DNA from: Rhodobacteraceae bacterium HLUCCO18
GTDB lineage: Bacteria; Pseudomonadota; Alphaproteobacteria; Rhodobacterales; Rhodobacteraceae
DNA length: 58,553 nt
NCBI GenBank assembly: GCA_001314805.1
Contig: LJSY01000030.1
Span: forward strand, 1 to 58,553
Reading direction: 5' to 3'
In this document: one piece after another, positions 50,741 to 56,675 of the stretch
Layout of the letters: every line of letters begins with the position of its first letter
Position numbering within the stretch: the stretch's first letter is position 1
Translations under genes and position numbers: made by a program
Notes under the pieces: generated by a model
Database searches by the model: none
What the model was told of the DNA's origin: nothing
The model's input: only the letters and a program-made list of their open reading frames with translations

Positions 50741-51736
50741 TCACTGGGGACGCAGGTCCAACCCGAGGCCCTGGTTCACGAACTCAGTGGTGTAGGCGGA
50801 CTGCCAGTCGAGCCCGTCCTCCACGACACCGGCCTCGACCATCGCCTCGTAGAAGCCGCCGACGGTCTCGTCGGTCATCGCGCCGATGCCCAGCGTCAGC
50901 GCATCGCCGGAATCGACGATGCCGTATTCGATCATCTTGGCGATGGCGTAGTCGATCTTGTCCTGGGTCATGTCCGGGTTGTCCTCGAGGATCATCGCGT
51001 TGGCCCCGGCATTGTCGCCGTAGAGGTAGTTGTACCAGCCGAGGATCGAGCCCTCGACGAAGCATTCCACCACCTCGGGGCTGTTCTCGATGGTGCTGGC
51101 CATGGTCTCGATCGTGGTGGCGTAGGTGGCATAGCCCGCGTCGGCGATCAGGAAGACGTTCGGCGTGAAGCCGCCGGTCGTCTCGACGAGGTAGGGCTCG
51201 GACGACAGGAAGCCCTGCATGCCAAGCTGGTCATCGGCGAGGAAGGGCGCGGGGTTGAAGGTGTAGGGCTGGCGCTGTTCCACCGTGAAACCGTGCGCGG
51301 CGATCATCCATTGATAGTAGGAGGTGAAGCCGTTGTCGCCGATCAGCAGCGTCAGGTCCTTGAGCTCTTCCCAGCTGTCGGCGACGCCAGGATGCGCGAG
51401 GATCACCTGCGGGTGCTTCTGGAAGGTGGCGGCGACGGCCACGACCGGCACGTCCTCGGCCACGGCGTTGAAGGCTTGCAGCAGGTCGCCGCCCATGTGG
51501 AACTGGATGCGGTCGGCCATCAGAAGTGCGCGGTTGTTCACCTGTGGTCCGCCCGAGACGATCTCGACATCGAGGCCGCATGCCGCGTAGGTGCCGTCCG
51601 CGACGGACTGGTAGAAGCCGCCGTGCTCGGCCTGGGCCAGCCAGTTGGTGCCGAAGGTGACGGCTGTCAGGTCCTGGGCGCCGGCACCGCCGGCCGTGAG
51701 GGCCGCGGCGAGCGCGATCAAGGATGTGCGAAGCAT
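50741..51736 (-). CDS. NMT1/THI5-like ABC substrate-binding protein
   Basis: A 331-residue periplasmic protein. A signal peptide of about 20 residues (LIALAAALTAGGAGAQ) is followed by VTFGTNWLAQAEHGGFYQSVADGTYAACGLDVEI (quoted in part), the start typical of ThiY-type proteins that bind formylaminopyrimidine or other pyrimidines. The ATG at 51736 has GGAGAA upstream; upstream in-frame ATGs have no secretory signal. It heads the minus-strand operon that continues to the oxygenase at 43999. Ligand assignment is by family only. Confidence 0.87.
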   Translation of the reverse strand: MLRTSLIALAAALTAGGAGAQDLTAVTFGTNWLAQAEHGGFYQSVADGTYAACGLDVEIVSGGPQVNNRALLMADRIQFHMGGDLLQAFNAVAEDVPVVAVAATFQKHPQVILAHPGVADSWEELKDLTLLIGDNGFTSYYQWMIAAHGFTVEQRQPYTFNPAPFLADDQLGMQGFLSSEPYLVETTGGFTPNVFLIADAGYATYATTIETMASTIENSPEVVECFVEGSILGWYNYLYGDNAGANAMILEDNPDMTQDKIDYAIAKMIEYGIVDSGDALTLGIGAMTDETVGGFYEAMVEAGVVEDGLDWQSAYTTEFVNQGLGLDLRPQ

Positions 51737-51974
51737 TTCCGGAATTCTCCCCGAAGGTGGTTGGTTATGGCGCAACGGTAGATCGGGCGGCAGGGAGTGT
51801 AAGGCGCCCGAGGCTGACCGCGGCCGCGCATTCCGCGATGTCCGTGCATTTCGCCACTTCGGCGGGCGGTGTGCTCGATTTTTGAGCGGATGGCCAAGCG
51901 CGGTCCCCGCGCTCTGGACAGACGGCAGGCCGTGCACCGAGTGTGAGCCCGTCGACCGAACCCGGAGCCTGACC
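51737..51974. promoter_or_regulatory. Divergent spacer between importer operon and Rid gene
   Basis: This 238-base gap should hold promoters in both directions. I find no clear promoter hexamers or regulator box. An inverted repeat AGCGCGG-TCC-CCGCGCT is the only obvious structure. Confidence 0.4.
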
Positions 51975-52406
51975 ATGGAGATGAGCCCACGCCTTCGCGC
52001 GCTGACACCAGCATCCGTGCGGCAACCCTTCGCCGCCTATTCCCACGGGACCCATGTGCCTGCCGGGGCCGAGTGGGTGTTCACCTCGGGCCAGCTCGGC
52101 ATTTCCCCCGATGACGCGATCCCGCCCGAGCCCGAGGCCCAGGCAGATATCTGTTTCGCGTCGATCGACGCCATCCTTGCCGAAGCGGGCTTCGATCGCG
52201 GCGACACGGTGCGCATAAACGCCTTCGTCACCGCCAGGGCGCATATGGCCGGCTACATGGCCGCGCGGGATCGCTGGTGCGCCGGAATGTCCCGTCTGCC
52301 GGCCTCCACGCTGGTGATCGTCTCGGGCTTCACGCGGCCGGAATTCAAGGTCGAGATCGAGGTCTCCGCCGCGCGCCTGCCCGCGCCCCAGGCCCTCGTG
52401 ATTTGA
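51975..52406 (+). CDS. Rid-family (YjgF/YER057c/UK114) protein
   Basis: A 143-residue Rid protein. FTSGQLGISPDDAIP near residue 36, QADICFASIDAILAEAGFD near 56 and the final EFKVEIEVSAARL are the family marks. Where RidA carries the imine-deaminating Arg (ARSC block), this protein reads PASTLVIV, so it is probably not a classical RidA deaminase but one of the other Rid subgroups. ATG at 51975 with GGAG upstream. It is divergent from the importer operon; Rid proteins often act on enamine or imine products of N-heterocycle breakdown, which fits the neighbourhood. Confidence 0.85.
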   Translation: MEMSPRLRALTPASVRQPFAAYSHGTHVPAGAEWVFTSGQLGISPDDAIPPEPEAQADICFASIDAILAEAGFDRGDTVRINAFVTARAHMAGYMAARDRWCAGMSRLPASTLVIVSGFTRPEFKVEIEVSAARLPAPQALVI

Positions 52407-52450
52407 GGTTGACGTGCCCGGGCGGTTGTCATACCTCCCACGGCGCTTGT

Positions 52451-52527
52451 GGCGGAGTAGCTCAGTTGGTTAGAGCAGCGGAATCATAATCCGCGTGTCG
52501 GGGGTTCAAGTCCCTCCTCCGCTACCA
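52451..52527 (+). tRNA. tRNA-Met(CAU), elongator type
   Basis: 77 bases that fold as a full cloverleaf: acceptor GGCGGAG/CTCCGCT, D stem GCTC/GAGC, anticodon stem GCGGA/TCCGC with loop ATCATAA, T stem GGGGG/CCCTC, and an encoded CCA end. The anticodon is CAU. The sequence looks like the elongator Met tRNA of alphaproteobacteria rather than initiator (no three G-C pairs at the base of the anticodon stem) or tRNA-Ile2. Confidence 0.93.
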
Positions 52528-52600
52528 GATTTCCCAAGATTGGTGGACCTGCGACCGGCGGGACCTGTGCAGGAGCAGACTGGCCCGGATGTCGCATCCG

Positions 52601-53692
52601 TCAGCCTGTCGAGCCGCTGCCAATGTCCGAGGCCGCGACCGAGACAGTCTTGATGATGGCGTAGACGCGCGCGCCCGCCTCCAGCCCGAGCGCCGTGGCC
52701 GAACGTCGGGTGATCCGCGCCAGCACCCGTCCGGCGTCGGTGTCCAGCGCCACGATCGCGCCGGGACCCTCGCCCGGGCGGATGTCGCGGATGGTGCCGG
52801 GCAGGATGTTGAGCGCCGAGAGCCCCTCGGGACGCGTGCGTGACAGGATCACGTCATGGGCGGCGATGCGGATGCGGAGCGTGCTGCCCGGCACCTGTGC
52901 GAGCCGCGGCAGGAACAGCGGGATGCCGCCCGCGTCCAGTTCGCTCAGCCCGTCGTCATGGTGCCGCGCCACCCTTGCTGTCAGTACCGCACCGGCCTCG
53001 CGCGCCCCGGTGGGAAGGACCGCCGGGTCGCCAAGGATTTCGGCTGCGGGGCCCTGCGCGACGACACGGCCGGCGTCCAGCGCCACCACGGTCGTGGCCA
53101 GCCGCGCGACCTCGGAGGCGGAGTGGCTCACATAGAGGATCGGCACGCTGACCTCGTCGCGCAGGCGCTCGAAATAGGGGAGGATCTCGGCCTTGCGCGC
53201 CTCGTCCAGCGCGGCGAGCGGTTCGTCGGCGAGGATCAGGCGCGGCGCGGACAGAAGCGCGCGACCGATGGCGACGCGGCTCTTCTCGCCGCCCGAAAGC
53301 GCCCCGGGCCGCCGGTCGAGCAGATGGCCGATCCCCAGAAGCTCGACGACCTTGCCCATGTCCTCTCTGGCTGCGTCTTTCGGTGCGAACCACGCGCCAT
53401 AAGCCAGGTTCTGCCGCACGGTGAGGTGCGGAAACAGGCGCCCCTCCTGGAAGATGTAGCCCAGACGCCTGCGGTGCGGCCTCAGCCGGATACCGGCATC
53501 GGTGTCGAGCAACACCCAGTCATTCGCCGCGATGCGCCCCGCGTCGGGCATCAGAAGCCCCGCGACGGCGTTGACGATGGTGGTCTTGCCCGAGCCGGAC
53601 CTTCCGAACAACACCGTCACCCCGGCGGGCGCACGGAAATGCGCGTCGAGCGAAAAGCCCCCGAAGTCATGCCGCAGGGATACGTCCAGCAT
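52601..53692 (-). CDS. modC: Molybdate ABC transporter ATP-binding protein
   Basis: ATPase of the molybdate importer. The 363-residue protein has Walker A FGRSGSGKTT (29-38), the signature ALSGGEKSRVAIGRAL near 128, Walker B LILADEPLAALDEARK, and a C-terminal Mop/TOBE domain from about residue 290 that can bind oxyanion. The ATG at 53692 overlaps the modB stop by one base; a longer open frame upstream is in modB. Mop domains here may compensate for their absence in ModE. Confidence 0.94.
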   Translation of the reverse strand: MLDVSLRHDFGGFSLDAHFRAPAGVTVLFGRSGSGKTTIVNAVAGLLMPDAGRIAANDWVLLDTDAGIRLRPHRRRLGYIFQEGRLFPHLTVRQNLAYGAWFAPKDAAREDMGKVVELLGIGHLLDRRPGALSGGEKSRVAIGRALLSAPRLILADEPLAALDEARKAEILPYFERLRDEVSVPILYVSHSASEVARLATTVVALDAGRVVAQGPAAEILGDPAVLPTGAREAGAVLTARVARHHDDGLSELDAGGIPLFLPRLAQVPGSTLRIRIAAHDVILSRTRPEGLSALNILPGTIRDIRPGEGPGAIVALDTDAGRVLARITRRSATALGLEAGARVYAIIKTVSVAASDIGSGSTG

Positions 53693-54387
53693 CACGCGCC
53701 CCCCACGCGCGCCGCCACGCGCCGCCCGATCACTTCGGACAGGAACAGCGCGCCCATGGCGACCACGATCGAGACGATCACCAGCTTCATCGCCGACCCC
53801 TCGCCGCCCGGCACCTGAAGGAAAGCGTAGATCGCGGACGGGATTGTGCGGGTCTGCCCGGGGATGTTCGACACGAAGGTGATGGTCGCGCCGAATTCCC
53901 CCATCGCCTTGGCGAAGGCGAGGATCGTGCCCGCGACGATCCCCGGCAACGCCATTGGCAGGGTCACGGTCAGGAACACCCATCCGGGCGAGGCGCCCAG
54001 CGTCGCGCTGGCCTGTTCCAGCTTCGGGTCCACCGCCTCGATCGACAGGCGGATCGCGCGCACCATCAGCGGGAAGGCCATCACGGCCGCGGCCACCGCC
54101 GCCCCCGTCCAGCGAAAGGCGAAGACGATGCCCCAATCGGCGAGGATGCCGCCGATGGGCCCCCGCGTGCCCAGCAGCAAAAGCAGAAGATAGCCCGTCA
54201 CCACCGGCGGCAGGATCAGCGGCAGGTGCACCAGCCCGTTCAGGATCTGCTTGCCCGGGAAGCTCCAGCGCGCCAGCGCATAGGCGATGAAGATGCCGAA
54301 GGGCAGGCTGGCCAGCGTGGCCCAGAACGAGACACGGAGTGAAAGCGCAACCGCCCTCCATTCCTCTGGGCCGAGCCAGTCTGTCAT
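53692..54387 (-). CDS. modB: Molybdate ABC transporter permease
   Basis: A 231-residue inner-membrane permease with five membrane segments and the EAA-type loop LEQASATLGASPGWVFLTVTLP near residue 143 (quoted in part). Length and sequence match ModB. ATG at 54387, three bases after the modA stop. Operon order modE-modA-modB-modC. Confidence 0.94.
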   Translation of the reverse strand: MTDWLGPEEWRAVALSLRVSFWATLASLPFGIFIAYALARWSFPGKQILNGLVHLPLILPPVVTGYLLLLLLGTRGPIGGILADWGIVFAFRWTGAAVAAAVMAFPLMVRAIRLSIEAVDPKLEQASATLGASPGWVFLTVTLPMALPGIVAGTILAFAKAMGEFGATITFVSNIPGQTRTIPSAIYAFLQVPGGEGSAMKLVIVSIVVAMGALFLSEVIGRRVAARVGGA

Positions 54388-54390
54388 GGG

Positions 54391-55164
54391 TCAGTCGACA
54401 AGGACGGTGAACCCCTGCCGCTCGAAGGCCGCCCTCGCCTCGGGCCCGCGCAGGTAGTCGAGGAATTCGGCCTCGGCGGGCGTGTCGCGGTTCGCGAGGT
54501 CCACGACCGGATAGACGACGACCGGGTGCGTGTCGGCCGGGAAGGTTCCGACGATGCTCACGCTGTCCTCGGCTGCGGCATCGGTCGCGTAGACGATGCC
54601 ATAGGGGGCCTCGCCCGTGGCCACGAAGGCGAGTGCCGCGCGTACGTTGTCGGCCTGCGCCACCTGCGGTTCGACCGCGTCCCAGATCCCGAGGCTTTCA
54701 AGCGCGGCCTTGCCGTAGACGCCCGCGGGAACGGAGTCGACCATCGCCATGGCCAGTCGGCCGTCGCCCAGAAGCCGCGCGAGATCGAAACCCGGTCCGA
54801 TCTCGGTCGGGTCCGCGTCGCCGAACGCAATCAGCACGATGGAGTTGCCCAGCAGATCGAACCGCGAGCCGTCCTCGATCAGACCGTCGCCCTCGATCCT
54901 GTCCGTCCAGTCGGTGCTGGCCGAGATGAAGATGTCTGCGGGCGCGCCCTGCTGGATCTGGCGGGCGAGCGCGGAGGATCCGGCCAGCGACACCACCAGA
55001 TCGTGGCCCGTCGCGGCCTCGAAACTCCCCTCGATCTCGGCCAGTGCGTTGGCCATCGACGCCGCCGCGAAGACGACGACCTCCTCTGCCACGGCCATCG
55101 CCGGCGCGAGGCTTGCCAGCCCGAGTGCGACGGCGGCGGCGCCGGACCGGGCTGCTGATGGCAT
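54391..55164 (-). CDS. modA: Molybdate-binding periplasmic protein
   Basis: A 257-residue solute-binding protein. The signal peptide ends near AMAVAEE. VVVFAAASMANALAEI is the standard mature start and SLAGSSALARQIQQGAPADI near residue 70 the oxyanion-binding loop. ADTHPVVVYPV lies near residue 205. The ATG at 55164 was chosen to give a proper signal sequence; the ATG at 55242 would add 26 residues across a ModE-type box. Preceded by that box and by modE. Confidence 0.94.
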   Translation of the reverse strand: MPSAARSGAAAVALGLASLAPAMAVAEEVVVFAAASMANALAEIEGSFEAATGHDLVVSLAGSSALARQIQQGAPADIFISASTDWTDRIEGDGLIEDGSRFDLLGNSIVLIAFGDADPTEIGPGFDLARLLGDGRLAMAMVDSVPAGVYGKAALESLGIWDAVEPQVAQADNVRAALAFVATGEAPYGIVYATDAAAEDSVSIVGTFPADTHPVVVYPVVDLANRDTPAEAEFLDYLRGPEARAAFERQGFTVLVD

Positions 55165-55208
55165 GTTTCGGATCAATAGGCGGGCTTCCCGTGGCTTCAC
55201 CGGCTTCA

Positions 55209-55231
55209 GATATGGTTTGCAGGACATATCG
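55209..55231. promoter_or_regulatory. ModE-type box upstream of modA
   Basis: On the minus strand it reads CGATAT, 12 bases, ATATC. It shares TGCA(G/A)GACATATCG with the box at 55652-55675 (13 of 14 bases, plus-strand view) and lies 45 bases before the modA start. The pattern recalls the CG-TATA-type half-sites of E. coli ModE. Binding is inferred. Confidence 0.6.
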
Positions 55232-55245
55232 AGGGCGATCAAGCG

Positions 55246-55629
55246 TTATTTTTCCGCGGGAATATCCCTGAGCATGGACTGCAGGACGCCGATCCGCGCC
55301 GCGCCCGCCTCGGCCATGATCTCCTCGAGCTTGCGGTAATTGCCCAGCACCTCGGCACCGGCCTCGGTGAGACGCGCGCCCCCGCCTTTCGCCCCACCGC
55401 GGGTCGAATCCACCAGCGGGTCGCGAAACGCGGCGTTCATTTCTTCGACCAGCATCCAGGCGCGCTTGTAGCTCATCGCCATGGACCGTCCGGCCGCGGC
55501 GATCGACCCGGTGTCGCGGATCCGCTCCAGCAGATCGGCCTTGCCGGGCCCGAGCATCGCCTCGTCGCCGAAGAGAATGCGGATCCGCAGGCTGGGCGCA
55601 GCGCTTCGGGATGTGTTCGTCGGCGTCAT
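55246..55629 (-). CDS. modE: ModE-type regulator, DNA-binding domain only
   Basis: A 127-residue LysR-like winged-helix protein matching the N-terminal half of ModE: GKADLLERIRDTGSIAAAGR, SMAMSYKRAWMLVEEMN, GGAKGGGARLTEAG. Full-length ModE (about 260 residues) carries two C-terminal Mop domains that bind molybdate; they are absent here, so sensing must be indirect or involve another Mop protein (for example the Mop domain of ModC). First gene of modEABC, with one box before itself and one before modA. Confidence 0.85.
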   Translation of the reverse strand: MTPTNTSRSAAPSLRIRILFGDEAMLGPGKADLLERIRDTGSIAAAGRSMAMSYKRAWMLVEEMNAAFRDPLVDSTRGGAKGGGARLTEAGAEVLGNYRKLEEIMAEAGAARIGVLQSMLRDIPAEK

Positions 55630-55651
55630 GGCGGGAAGTATGCCAAACGGG

Positions 55652-55675
55652 CGTTATTGCATGCAAGACATATCG
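55652..55675. promoter_or_regulatory. ModE-type box upstream of modE
   Basis: On the minus strand it reads CGATAT, 12 bases, ATAACG, the same layout as the box before modA. Its centre is a perfect palindrome TTGCATGCAA (55657-55666). It lies 22 bases before the modE start, which suggests autoregulation. Confidence 0.6.
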
Positions 55676-55755
55676 CATGCCCCCGCGTCCTGCGTGAGCC
55701 GTGTCGCGCGCGACCCACTCGAGACTGGCGGCCGCGCGCTCTGGCGGCCCGTCGG

Positions 55756-56081
55756 TCAGGGGTCGGCGCGCGGTCCCGCGACGGCGTCATGGCGTCGAGC
55801 CGATGGACAAGGCGAATTGCGCGCGCATCTCTGCGGCGTCCCGGCCGCGGGATGCTCCGGTCCCCAGACCCGTGCGGCGTCCTGCGCCACGAGGCGTTTC
55901 TGGAGGTCTGTCAGGCGGGCGAGGGCCCGGCGGCAATCCCCCGTCTCGGCCAGCGCTCCCTCGGGACGGCGGCCCACCATGTGCCGAGCGGCTTGATCAA
56001 AGAGAGTGCGCCGGCAAGCGAAGCCTTCGCCACCCAGTCGGGGCGCGTTGCGATCCAGAAATGTCCGTTGGCGCGGACCAC
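55756..56081 (-). pseudogene. Possible frameshifted small gene upstream of modE
   Basis: Between modE and the PIN gene, minus strand, two adjoining frames look coding. From a GTG at 56081: VRANGHFWIATRPDWVAKAS and on to GTWWAAVPRE. Then, in the frame of the ATG at 55980: ALAETGDCRRALARLTDLQK through ARVWGPEHP, ending at 55756. The second part has mostly G/C third positions. I do not recognise the family. It could be a broken gene or chance, as high-GC DNA gives many open frames. The rest of 55676-56207 holds nothing I can support. Confidence 0.25.
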
Positions 56082-56207
56082 GACGGAGGTCAAGCTCCTT
56101 CGGTCAGCGCCCGGGGCGTGGCCGGAACAAGGCTGGCGTTCGCGGCAAGGGGCCTTTCCCGCCCGGCGAAAGCGTGATGGAACCCGGTTCTGCCCGTACC
56201 CTGACCC

Positions 56208-56627
56208 GTGCGCGACGTGATCGCCCTCGACACGGCCCTCAGGCTCTTTCGCGACCGGGCGGCGCCTCCCGCGGGACCGCGGCTCGTCGCGCCGGCACTG
56301 CTCCGTTCTCAGGCCGTGGCACGACTTTCCGGAGCCGCCCGGCGGGCCGAGATCGACCGGGCCGAAGCCCGGGCGCGGCCCGATCACATGCGCGCGCTGA
56401 ACATTCGTCTGCTCGGTGACCCGGTGCTACAGAACCTGGCGTGGACCTTCGCGGAAAGGCTCGGCTGGGAGGACAGTTTCACCGCCGAATATCTGGCGCT
56501 GACGAAGCTTCAGGCCGACGCTTTCGTGACACGGGACCCGATCCTGGCACGCGCCGCCGCCAGCCTCGTGCCGGTCGCTTCATACGATGAGATGATGGGC
56601 GCTCGGTCCTCTCCGCCTTCGCCGTAG
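56208..56627 (+). CDS. PIN-domain-like nucleic acid-binding protein
   Basis: A 139-residue protein. It begins RDVIALDTALRL, with the first acidic residue of a PIN fold (Asp8), continues through LVAPALLRSQAVARL, and has ERLGWEDSFTAEYLALTKLQ near residue 85 and ADAFVTRDPILARAA near residue 103 with further acidic positions. VapC-like toxins share this layout, but no antitoxin gene is visible on either side. GTG start at 56208. The end lies 48 bases from the convergent antiporter gene. Function is inferred only from the fold. Confidence 0.65.
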   Translation: MRDVIALDTALRLFRDRAAPPAGPRLVAPALLRSQAVARLSGAARRAEIDRAEARARPDHMRALNIRLLGDPVLQNLAWTFAERLGWEDSFTAEYLALTKLQADAFVTRDPILARAAASLVPVASYDEMMGARSSPPSP

Positions 56628-56675
56628 GGCGTGCCGTACCAATTGCCGGCTGGCAGCCGCGTCCGGGTCGCGCGG

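Noticed and set aside
52451-52527. tRNA-Ile2 (CAU anticodon read as AUA)
   Set aside because: The acceptor and anticodon stems match the elongator Met tRNA of alphaproteobacteria better; a formal model would be needed to exclude Ile2 fully.
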